Positions 25,730 to 32,283 of a stretch of 64,000 nt of DNA are shown in pieces. Origin of the DNA: Nocardia higoensis (GTDB lineage: Bacteria; Actinomycetota; Actinomycetes; Mycobacteriales; Mycobacteriaceae); contig NZ_JADLQN010000001.1 of NCBI RefSeq assembly GCF_015477835.1, positions 2,728,001 to 2,792,000 of the forward strand, written 5' to 3'. Made by a program: the position numbers and the translations under genes. How positions within the stretch are numbered: position 1 is the first letter of the stretch; each line of letters begins with the position of its first letter. Below the pieces are notes generated by a model. That model ran no database searches. It saw only the letters and a program-made list of their open reading frames with translations, and was not told the origin of the DNA.

Positions 25730-26193
25730 ACGCATCCCGCCCCGAAATCCCGCAGTCCCTGACCCAGCTGCGAGGGCTGTTCGGCACCTCGTCCGCCGGG
25801 GACACACCGATCACCGGCAGCTACCGCGCCGAGTTCGTCGGCCCCCGGCCGCTGCGGTTCGCCGCGCCCCGCGCCATCGCCCTCGGCGGCATGCGCCGCT
25901 GGCACGGCAAGCGGTTCGCCGGGGACGGGACTGCGATCAACGTGCTCCGCTCGCCCGGCGACGAGGCGTCACTGGTCGAACGGCTGCCCATGACCGTGGC
26001 CACCGAGCCGTCCTGGCTGGACGGGCAGCCCGCGATCGCGGTCTCCTACGGCAGCGGCGGACCGATCCCGTGGCGATGGGTTCGTGACGAATTCCGGGTA
26101 CTCGACGAGAGCACGCTGCTCGGACTCACCTTCGTCGGCGGCCGCTGGTCACGCATCGCCGCCGCCCCGTTCCTGCTGATCCGAGAGGATTGA
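25726..26193 (+). CDS. Uncharacterised protein coupled to the GMC oxidoreductase, probable CTG start
   Basis: The frame from 25726 encodes LNASRPEIPQSLTQLRGLFG, then GSYRAEFVGPRPLRFAAPRAIALGGMRRWHGKRF and on to GGRWSRIAAAPFLLIRED, 155 residues of normal composition. No ATG, GTG or TTG occurs before the ATG of GGMRRW near residue 55, yet the upstream part looks coding. A CTG at 25726-25728 overlaps the oxidoreductase stop as CTGA and has GGAAG 9 bp upstream, so I take it as start. No known domain; conserved position behind the flavoprotein would suggest an accessory role. Start confidence is moderate. Confidence 0.65.
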   Translation: MNASRPEIPQSLTQLRGLFGTSSAGDTPITGSYRAEFVGPRPLRFAAPRAIALGGMRRWHGKRFAGDGTAINVLRSPGDEASLVERLPMTVATEPSWLDGQPAIAVSYGSGGPIPWRWVRDEFRVLDESTLLGLTFVGGRWSRIAAAPFLLIRED

Positions 26194-26238
26194 CCCGCCG
26201 TCCCACGGAGCGCTGATGCGGGCGCCCGGAAAAGCAGA

Positions 26239-26262
26239 AAACCCGCGCCGAGGCGCGGGTTT
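26239..26262 (-). terminator. Rho-independent terminator of the cold-shock gene
   Basis: AAACCCGCGCC, 2-nt loop GA, GGCGCGGGTTT: an 11-bp stem. Read on the minus strand it is followed by TTTTCTGCTTTTCC-like T-rich sequence, so it suits the leftward cold-shock gene, ending 17 bp before it. Confidence 0.8.
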
Positions 26263-26278
26263 CCTTGTCTGTCAGCTC

Positions 26279-26482
26279 TTAGATAGCGCGGACGCTCTGA
26301 GCCTGCGGACCCTTCTGGCCCTGCCCGACCTCGAACTCGACACGCTGACCCTCATCGAGGGACTTGAAGCCGGAGCCGGAAATCTCGGAGTAATGCACGA
26401 AAACGTCCGGACCGCCACCGTCTTGCGCGATGAATCCGAAGCCCTTTTCGCCGTTAAACCACTTCACACTGCCTTGCGACAT
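26279..26482 (-). CDS. cspA: Cold-shock protein, CspA family
   Basis: A 67-residue OB-fold RNA chaperone. RNP1 is [11 protein letters not shown]2 VFVHYSEI, preceded by [14 protein letters not shown]; it ends [16 protein letters not shown]. It binds single-stranded RNA/DNA and melts structure. Normal length and complete. Upstream (26483-26560) is AT-richer than its surroundings, with TACTGT and TTACTTCCTGTTGTG suggesting promoter and leader sequence. Which cold-shock paralogue it is cannot be decided here. Confidence 0.97.
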   Translation of the reverse strand: MSQGSVKWFNGEKGFGFIAQDGGGPDVFVHYSEISGSGFKSLDEGQRVEFEVGQGQKGPQAQSVRAI

Positions 26483-26660
26483 ACTGTTGTCTTACTTCCT
26501 GTTGTGAGCCGGGCGATCACTTCAACAACCCGTGCTCATCACCGAGCCTGCCACAGTCCCGGCTGTCTCAGCCCCAAAGGTGAGGCAGCGCACGTCGGCG
26601 AATACCTCGGCACGCCCCTCACCCGATCGCCCTGTGGGCCGAGACCCGCGCGGCGCTCGA

Positions 26661-27008
26661 TCAGACCTGATCGGGCTTGCTCGCCGTCTCGGCGGTCTTG
26701 CCGTCTTCGGCGGTTCGTTCCGCGCGCTGCGCTTTCACATCGGCCTGCCACTTCTCGAAGTCCGCCCGCATCACCTCGATCTGACGTTCGACGGCTTCCC
26801 GGGTATCCGACCACCAATTCTGCGCGGCCTCCCGCAGGTCCGCCGTGGTCTTCTCGAACTCGTTCCCCTCGCGCTCGAGGGTCGCGCTCAACTCCTCGCG
26901 CCGAGCCTGCAGCGCGGCGCGACTTTTCTCCCGAGCCTCGGCCGACGACTCTTCGTACTGCTTCACGCGGGCCGCGAGTTCCATCAGCGATTCCGACAAC
27001 GGTTTCAT
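26661..27008 (-). CDS. Small coiled-coil protein
   Basis: A 115-residue, almost wholly helical, highly charged protein: MKPLSESLMELAARVKQYEESSAEAREKSRAALQARREELSATLE shows heptads of Leu/Ala/Tyr, then FEKTTADLREAAQNWWSDTREAVERQIEVMRADFEKWQADVKAQRAER and a polar tail. No domain known. GAGAGGG lies 7 bp before the ATG. The helical repeats resemble short apolipoprotein-like or stress coiled-coil proteins; function unknown. Confidence 0.78.
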   Translation of the reverse strand: MKPLSESLMELAARVKQYEESSAEAREKSRAALQARREELSATLEREGNEFEKTTADLREAAQNWWSDTREAVERQIEVMRADFEKWQADVKAQRAERTAEDGKTAETASKPDQV

Positions 27009-27129
27009 ATTCGTGCCCTCTCGAATCCTCGATCGTCAGGAAGAACCGGCATCCATCCCCCTGAGCATGGCTCTCGCGTTCCCGTTCCGCCAAGGGCACG
27101 ATGTCACCTCATATCCCCCGACTTCCTCC

Positions 27130-27530
27130 CCTCGAGGTTCGGACGAGTCGGGGGGGAAGCCGGGCGCATCCGCCTGCACGACATCCATGCCCTGTGCCAG
27201 GTCTGTGATGCTCCCGAGAAGCTGCCGGGCCTGCTCGACCTGGCGAAAGTCGCCGCGTCCCACGACGGCGACGGCCTGTGGTGGTATAAGCCCCCCTGTT
27301 GAGCCGGACCACCGTGTCGCGGTCCGGCTCAACAGGCAGCGGATCATCACCAGGAAGCGAAGCCCGGTCCAGGTGAACCTGCTGCTGGACGAAACCGTCG
27401 TGCGGCGAGCCGTCGGCGGCGCGAGAACGATGGCTGGCCAACTGCATAATCTGGCCGCCCTCCCGGCGAACGTCCACCTTGCTGCCGTTCAGCAGCGGAT
27501 ACCCCCTGGGCGTGGCATGCGCCTTCCACA
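27130..27530 (+). pseudogene. Decayed Scr1/DUF5753-type regulator fragment
   Basis: Two plus-strand frames hold adjoining pieces of one protein. Frame 0 reads GRIRLHDIHALCQVC...LDLAKVAASHDGDGLWW and stops at 27300-27302; frame 1 continues HRVAVRLNRQRIITR, then VNLLLDETVVRRAVGG and AGQLHNLAALPANVHL. These correspond to the post-HTH helix region and the C-terminal DUF5753 domain of Scr1-type XRE regulators. The helix-turn-helix and roughly 50 residues between WW and RLxRQ are missing. A 16-bp inverted repeat sits exactly at the junction. No DUF397 partner is present. Confidence 0.72.
27295..27336. repeat. 16-bp inverted repeat at the pseudogene junction
   Basis: CCTGTTGAGCCGGACC (27295-27310), 10-nt loop, GGTCCGGCTCAACAGG (27321-27336). 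The right arm encodes VRLNR of the DUF5753 domain, so the left arm looks like an inverted copy created together with the deletion. It could also act as a transcript hairpin. Confidence 0.75.
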
Positions 27531-27575
27531 GTTCGGCGGCAACTCGCCGCAGCGTCGCAGCACTATGGTGAACAT

Positions 27576-28349
27576 GTGGATTGGCTTGTGCAGACGGGCG
27601 CGGGTATTCGAGTCGAATGGGGCCAGGCCGGTGCCCAGACGTTGGGACCGCACAGCGCGGCGCTGATGGTAGTCGATGTGTTGTCGTTCACCACCGCGGT
27701 ATCGGTTGCGGTCGACGCCGGAACTGCGGTGCTTCCCTATCCGTGGCGGGACGGCGGCGCGGAGGAATACGCGGCACGACACGATGCCACGTTGGCGGTG
27801 GGACGGCGCGCGACATCGCCGCAGCGGCCCTGGTCGCTGTCGCCGACCGCGTTGCGGCTTGCGCCCGCGCCGCGGCGATTGGTGCTGCCTTCACCCAATG
27901 GCTCGGCGATCGCGGCGGCGGTCTCCGGGGTGCCGGTGATAGCTGCGTGCTTGCGCAACGCCACCGCTGTCGCGGCGTGGATGGTCCGACAGGGGTGGGG
28001 CACAGCCGACCTACCGATCGCGATCATCCCCGCCGGGGAACAGTGGCCCGGCCAGGACGCCGTGAGGCCTGCCGTCGAAGACTGGATCGGCGCCGGGATG
28101 ATCGTGTCCGCTCTGGTCGCGGCCGGGGCAGGACCATTGTCGTCGGAAGCATCGGCGGCCAAGACCCTCTACGAGGGATCCAACGACGTGCCCGGCCTCG
28201 TAACCGAATGCGCGTCAGGGCGTCAGCTCACCGACATGGGCTTCGGAGACGATGTGGTGGTTGCCACGGAGATGGACTCCAGCACCGCGGTTCCCGTGCT
28301 CATCGACGGCATGTTCGTCGACGGGGGCACTTCTCGGCGCGTCGTCTGA
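27576..28349 (+). CDS. 2-phosphosulfolactate phosphatase family (ComB-like) protein
   Basis: A 257-residue protein of the ComB fold: ALMVVDVLSFTTAVSVAVDAGTAVLPYPW (metal/phosphate loop), then LVLPSPNGSAIAAAVSGVPVIAACLRNATAVAAWM, IIPAGEQWPGQDAVRPAVEDWIGAGMIVSAL and the C-terminal GFGDDVVVATEMDSSTAVPVLIDGMFV. ComB removes phosphate from 2-phosphosulfolactate in coenzyme M synthesis; actinobacteria lack that pathway, so the real substrate is unknown. GTG 27576 is preceded by TATGGT with a 6-bp spacer, a leaderless start. Confidence 0.85.
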   Translation: MDWLVQTGAGIRVEWGQAGAQTLGPHSAALMVVDVLSFTTAVSVAVDAGTAVLPYPWRDGGAEEYAARHDATLAVGRRATSPQRPWSLSPTALRLAPAPRRLVLPSPNGSAIAAAVSGVPVIAACLRNATAVAAWMVRQGWGTADLPIAIIPAGEQWPGQDAVRPAVEDWIGAGMIVSALVAAGAGPLSSEASAAKTLYEGSNDVPGLVTECASGRQLTDMGFGDDVVVATEMDSSTAVPVLIDGMFVDGGTSRRVV

Positions 28350-28597
28350 CGCGGGGAGAGGCGATTCCGGCTTCTGGGCCATCACGGGACCGCGCCGCCG
28401 AGTGCGGGCCGGCGAGACCCTGCGTACGAAGACCACGTGGTGGGGCGAAATCTGCATATCGACGGCCTGCCACACACAGTCCTGCCGCATCCCGCGCTGA
28501 CCAGACCGATCATCAAGGGTCGACAGCTGTCGCGCGACCTGGGTGTTCGTGCGGAACTTGGGATCGGTAGGTGGTGCGCGTGGCGTCTACTCACCCC

Positions 28598-28996
28598 ATG
28601 ACATCTTCTCAACCTCCCAAGAACCAACCGCAGTCCACCGGCTTGGACAAGAAGACCAGCGCGATCCTGTCGTACGCACTGGGATGGCTCACCGGAATCA
28701 TCTTCCTGTTCGTAGGAAAGAACGATCCCGATGTGAAATTCCATGCCTCGCAGTCAATCGTCTTCTTCGGGGCGGTATCGGTGGTCAACATCGTTCTGAG
28801 CATCGTCGGCTCGCTCATCGGAGTCCTGGGGATCATCTTCAGCCTCGCCGGACTCGCAGTCGCGGTCTTCGCAGTCGTCGTCTGGATCATGGCCATGGTC
28901 CAGGCGAACAACACCGGCGGTGTCCGCGCAGAGCTTCCCATTGTCGGGAAATTCACTGCCCCGTATGCCGATCAGCTGGCCAACTCGGTCGAGTAG
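28598..28996 (+). CDS. DUF4870-type small membrane protein
   Basis: A 132-residue protein: a polar N-terminus (SSQPPKNQPQSTG), then DKKTSAILSYALGWLTGIIFLFVGKNDPDVKFHASQSIVFFGAV with the family's KFHAxQS motif between two helices, and a third/fourth helix pair GLAVAVFAVVVWIMAMVQANN. DUF4870 proteins (Tic20/YtpI-like) are inner-membrane proteins of unknown role. I give ATG 28598; GTG 28580 with AGGTGG upstream is an equally possible start adding six residues. Between the previous gene and this one (28350-28597) there is a short open frame resembling coding sequence (VGRNLHIDGLPHTVLPHP) that I cannot place. Confidence 0.8.
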   Translation: MTSSQPPKNQPQSTGLDKKTSAILSYALGWLTGIIFLFVGKNDPDVKFHASQSIVFFGAVSVVNIVLSIVGSLIGVLGIIFSLAGLAVAVFAVVVWIMAMVQANNTGGVRAELPIVGKFTAPYADQLANSVE

Positions 28997-29076
28997 CGGC
29001 ACATTCGAAGCCCCAACCGATCACCCTGATCAAGGATGCCGGTGGCACCCTACTGGCGGCGGCCGGTTACGACAGT

Positions 29077-29119
29077 CGGACACCAACGGCCCGAGGCTAT
29101 CTCGGGCCGTTGGTGTCCG
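29077..29119. terminator. Long perfect hairpin, bidirectional terminator candidate
   Basis: Arms of 19 bp (29077-29095 and 29101-29119; core GGACACCAACGGCCCGAG) with a GCTAT loop. It lies between the rightward DUF4870 gene and the leftward vapBC remnant. No T-run follows either side. Confidence 0.6.
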
Positions 29120-29180
29120 CGCGGAACGTCTGACCACCGCTTCCAACGCCCGCTCACTTCTTCGCAGACGACGATCCGCT

Positions 29181-29198
29181 AGACGTTGAAGCGGAACT
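29181..29198. repeat. Copy 1 of an 18-bp direct repeat equal to the end of ychF
   Basis: AGACGTTGAAGCGGAACT is identical to 29666-29683, which encodes the last five codons (EFRFNV region) of ychF. Together the copies bracket about 500 bp that contain only the vapBC remnant; the layout resembles attL/attR. Confidence 0.7.
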
Positions 29199-29217
29199 GT
29201 TCCGGCGCGAAGCACCG

Positions 29218-29568
29218 TCATGACGAAGGCGCGATGTACTCGCACTGTAGGTCGGACACTCTCGCGATGTGCTCGAAGTCGTGGTCCGCGGCGAGCACGG
29301 TCGCATCGTTCACGATGGCGTAGCCGGCGATGAGGATGTCGAGCGAGCCGGCCGCGCCGACGAGTCCCGCATTCCACAGCGCTTCCTGGATATCGAGCAC
29401 GAGCGATTCGTCGGGTGCGTGCTCGAGCGGGAACCCGAGGGAGATCTGCTCTCGGTAGTGTGCGTACCCCTCGGCGAGGTCGAAGACGGCTCGATTCGAT
29501 CGCTCGCCCGTGAGCGCCTTGGCACGCTCGATCAGCTTCGGATCACAGTCGACGCCGGTGACTGCCAT
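29218..29568 (-). pseudogene. vapB-vapC in-frame deletion fusion (toxin inactive)
   Basis: Residues 1-31 (MAVTGVDCDPKLIERAKALTGERSNRAVFDLA) are the start of a VapB-type antitoxin. From about residue 33 the sequence is the C-terminal part of a PIN toxin: EGYAHYREQISLGFPLE, AAGSLDILIAGYAIVNDATVLAADHDFEHIARVSDL. The VapB C-terminus and the PIN N-terminus, including the first catalytic Asp (LLDTS-type motif) and middle Glu, are gone. It is open in frame with AGGGGG before the ATG, so a 116-residue product could be made, but not an active ribonuclease. Flanked by the ychF-end repeats. Confidence 0.8.
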
Positions 29569-29663
29569 GATGGCCCCCTATCGTCATGACCACCTCACCC
29601 ACACGCTCCACCGGCAGCTACCTCACGACGTGCGCCATCAGTGATGGCGGGCAGACCGCGCTC

Positions 29664-30743
29664 TCAGACGTTGAAGCGGAACTCGACCACGTCGCCATCG
29701 GTCATGATGTAGTCCTTGCCCTCCATGCGCACCTTGCCCGCGGCCTTGGCGGCAGCCATCGAGCCAGCCGCGACCAGGTCGTCGAACGCCACGACCTCGG
29801 CCTTGATGAACCCGCGCTCGAAGTCGGTGTGGATGACGCCGGCGGCCTTGGGCGCGGTGTCACCCTGGTGGATGGTCCACGCGCGCGCTTCCTTCGGACC
29901 GGCGGTGAGGTAGGTCTGCAGGCCGAGGGTGTGGAAGCCGGCGCGGGCCAGGGCGTGCAGGCCGGGCTCGGTCTGGCCGATGGATTCGAGCAGTTCGGCG
30001 GCGGACTCGTCGTCGAGTTCGAGAAGTTCGGCTTCGACCTTGGCGTCTAGGAAGACGGCGTCGGCGGGGGCCACGGCGGCCTTCAGCTCGGCCTTGCGGG
30101 CCTCGTCGGTGAGGACGGACTCGTCGGCGTTGAAGACGTAGAGGAAGGGCTTGACGGTGAGCAGGGACAGTTCCCGTAGCAGCTCGGTGTCGATTTCCTT
30201 CTGGGCGGCGAAGAGGGTGCGGCCCGCGTTCAGGATTTCCTGGGCGGCCTTGGCGGCGTCGGCGACCGGTTTGCGGTCCTTCTTGACCTTGGCTTCCTTG
30301 TCGAGGCGGACGACCGCCTTCTCCAGGGTCTGCAGGTCGGCGAGGATGAGCTCGGTCTCGATGACCTCGATGTCGGCGAGGGGGTCGACGCGGCCGTCGA
30401 CGTGGATGACGTCGTCGTCGGAGAAGACGCGCACGACCTGGCAGATGGCGTCGGCTTCGCGGATGTTGGCGAGGAACTTGTTGCCCAGGCCCGCGCCTTC
30501 GGAAGCGCCCTTGACGATGCCCGCGATGTCGACGAAGGAGACGACAGCCGGAACAGTGCGCTCGGAGCCGAAGATCTCGGCGAGCTGGTCGAGCCTCGGA
30601 TCGGGCAGCGGGACGACGCCGACGTTGGGTTCGATGGTCGCGAACGGGTAGTTCGCGGCCAGCACGTCGTTCTTGGTCAGCGCGTTGAACAGCGTCGACT
30701 TTCCGACGTTGGGCAGGCCGACGATTCCGAGGGTGAGACTCAC
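29664..30743 (-). CDS. ychF: Redox/ribosome-associated ATPase YchF (OLA1 family)
   Basis: A 359-residue Obg-related P-loop protein. G1 is [15 protein letters not shown], the switch [21 protein letters not shown], and the C-terminal TGS domain ends [33 protein letters not shown]...[14 protein letters not shown]. The NxxE G4 change expected for the ATP-preferring YchF is visible as YVFNADES. It binds the ribosome and modulates stress translation. Complete, normal length. The last 18 bp recur at 29181-29198. First gene of the ychF-ispH-xseAB block. Confidence 0.97.
   Translation of the reverse strand: MSLTLGIVGLPNVGKSTLFNALTKNDVLAANYPFATIEPNVGVVPLPDPRLDQLAEIFGSERTVPAVVSFVDIAGIVKGASEGAGLGNKFLANIREADAICQVVRVFSDDDVIHVDGRVDPLADIEVIETELILADLQTLEKAVVRLDKEAKVKKDRKPVADAAKAAQEILNAGRTLFAAQKEIDTELLRELSLLTVKPFLYVFNADESVLTDEARKAELKAAVAPADAVFLDAKVEAELLELDDESAAELLESIGQTEPGLHALARAGFHTLGLQTYLTAGPKEARAWTIHQGDTAPKAAGVIHTDFERGFIKAEVVAFDDLVAAGSMAAAKAAGKVRMEGKDYIMTDGDVVEFRFNV
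29666..29683. repeat. Copy 2 of the 18-bp direct repeat (within the ychF end)
   Basis: AGACGTTGAAGCGGAACT, read on the minus strand the final codons of ychF before TGA. Bases on either side differ from the copy at 29181, so the identity is exactly 18 bp. Confidence 0.7.
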
Positions 30744-30934
30744 GAGGAGTGGAGTCTACGCGGTGCGCGCGGCGGTCCGGCCGCCGCCGTCGCCGGAGGC
30801 AACGCCCGCCGGGACGGGGCTACGGCACGACGGCCCCGCACTCACGCCGCCCGCCGCCCGGCGAAGGATTTCCAGGCGCGAAACGGCGCTCGGTGGACGG
30901 GACCGATGCCGCGCCGACGGCGTAGCGTGAACGC

Positions 30935-31774
30935 ATGGAGCCGACCTCCGAAACGGTGACGGCGCGGCCCGCTTCCGTACTGGCCGGGTTCGTCGACCAC
31001 TACATCGGCTATCGGATGACCGGATACGCGCCCGGCCTGCACCGGGGACTGCCGTCGCGCCATCAGACCTTCATCGTCGCCATCGGGCCGACCATCGACG
31101 TCGTCGCCCAGACCGACCGCACCCAGAGTCCGGCCGACTACCGCTGCGTCCTCAGCGGGCTGCAGGCGAGCGCGGCCGCGATCGCGCACACCGGCCATCA
31201 GGAAGGGGTCGGGATCGCGCTGACGCCGCTGGGCTGCCGAGCGTTGTTCGGGTTGCCCGCGGGGGCGCTGTGGAACACGACGCTGGAGTGCGCGCAGATC
31301 GCCGGGCCGGTCGCGGACGAGCTGTGGGAGCGGTTGCAGGGGCCCGCGTCGTGGCCTGCTCGATTCGCGGTGTGCGACGAGGTACTGACACGGCTGGCGA
31401 ACCCGCAGCGGCTGGTGACACCCGAGTTGACCTGGGCGTGGCGGACGGTGACCGGCAGTGGCGGGCAGGTGAGCGTGTCTGGGCTGGCCGATCGGATCGG
31501 CTGGAGCAGGCAGCATCTGACCAGGCGGTTCACCACGGAGTTCGGGCTCGGACCCAAGCTCGCCGCGCGGATCACCCGATTCGAGCGGGCGCGACGGATG
31601 ATCGTCGGGACGCCGTCGTTCGTGACGCTCGCGCAGGTGGCCGCGAGCTGCGGGTACTACGACCAGGCGCATCTGAACCGGGACTTCGCGGAGCTGGCGG
31701 GGTGCAGCCCCACCACCTGGCTCACCGAGGAGGAGATTCCATCCGTCCAAGACGAGGCCGACGCCTCGGAGTGA
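30935..31774 (+). CDS. AraC-family transcriptional regulator
   Basis: A 279-residue regulator. The N-terminal half (FVDHYIGYRMTGYAPGLHRGLPSRHQTFIVAIG, then GIALTPLGCRALFGLPAGAL) is the DUF6597-like sensor seen in actinobacterial AraC proteins. The C-terminal double helix-turn-helix reads VSVSGLADRIGWSRQHLTRRFTTEFGLGPKLAARITRFERARRMI and TLAQVAASCGYYDQAHLNRDFAELAGCSPTTWL. A VOC gene starts 11 bp downstream and is its probable operon partner, a common pairing. Leaderless start: TAGCGT at 30923-30928, 6 bp before ATG. Confidence 0.93.
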   Translation: MEPTSETVTARPASVLAGFVDHYIGYRMTGYAPGLHRGLPSRHQTFIVAIGPTIDVVAQTDRTQSPADYRCVLSGLQASAAAIAHTGHQEGVGIALTPLGCRALFGLPAGALWNTTLECAQIAGPVADELWERLQGPASWPARFAVCDEVLTRLANPQRLVTPELTWAWRTVTGSGGQVSVSGLADRIGWSRQHLTRRFTTEFGLGPKLAARITRFERARRMIVGTPSFVTLAQVAASCGYYDQAHLNRDFAELAGCSPTTWLTEEEIPSVQDEADASE

Positions 31775-31784
31775 GGCTGGAGTC

Positions 31785-32213
31785 ATGACCGATTCGACAA
31801 TCACCCCAGCAGAGACACAGACCGGCACCGCCGTCTGGCCGTGCCTGAGCTTCCGGGACGCGCACGCGATGATCGCGTTCCTGACCGAGGCCTTCGGCTT
31901 CGAGAAACGCGCCGTCTACACCCGGGAGAACGACGAGACGGTCGTCGAGCACGGCGAACTGCGCTGGCCGCTCGGCGGCGGCATCATGTTCGGCTCGGCG
32001 GGCAAGGACGACACCCCGTTCGGGCAGCGCACGCCCGGAAACGACTCGATCTACCTGGTGTGCGAGGACCCCGACGGCCTGTTCGCCCGCGCCACCGCGG
32101 CCGGGGCGGAGGTGGTGCGCGAACTCCGCGACGAGGACTACGGTTCCCGGGGATTCACAGCCCGCGACCCCGAGGGCAACCTGTGGAGTTTCGGCACCTA
32201 CCGGGGCGAATAG
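31785..32213 (+). CDS. VOC/glyoxalase-like protein
   Basis: A 142-residue protein of one glyoxalase/bleomycin-resistance domain pair: AVWPCLSFRDAHAMIAFLTEAFGFEKRAVYTRENDETVVEHGELRWPLGGGIMFGSAG followed by DSIYLVCEDPDGLFARATAAGAEVVRELRDEDYGSRGFTARDPEGNLWSFGTY. This is the PhnB-like form that lacks clear metal ligands, so it may bind rather than turn over a ligand. It follows the AraC gene by 11 bp and so is probably controlled with it. Confidence 0.9.
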   Translation: MTDSTITPAETQTGTAVWPCLSFRDAHAMIAFLTEAFGFEKRAVYTRENDETVVEHGELRWPLGGGIMFGSAGKDDTPFGQRTPGNDSIYLVCEDPDGLFARATAAGAEVVRELRDEDYGSRGFTARDPEGNLWSFGTYRGE

Positions 32214-32283
32214 GGGCAGCGGCTGGATCGCCATCCGTTACCTTGTGAGCTGTTCTCGGTGCCTCGCGTCACAGGAGTAGCGG

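Noticed and set aside
28381..28600. Coding-like frame VGRNLHIDGLPHTVLPHP between the ComB-like and DUF4870 genes
   Set aside because: No start codon with a ribosome site and no recognised family; could be a gene fragment but not supportable as a feature.
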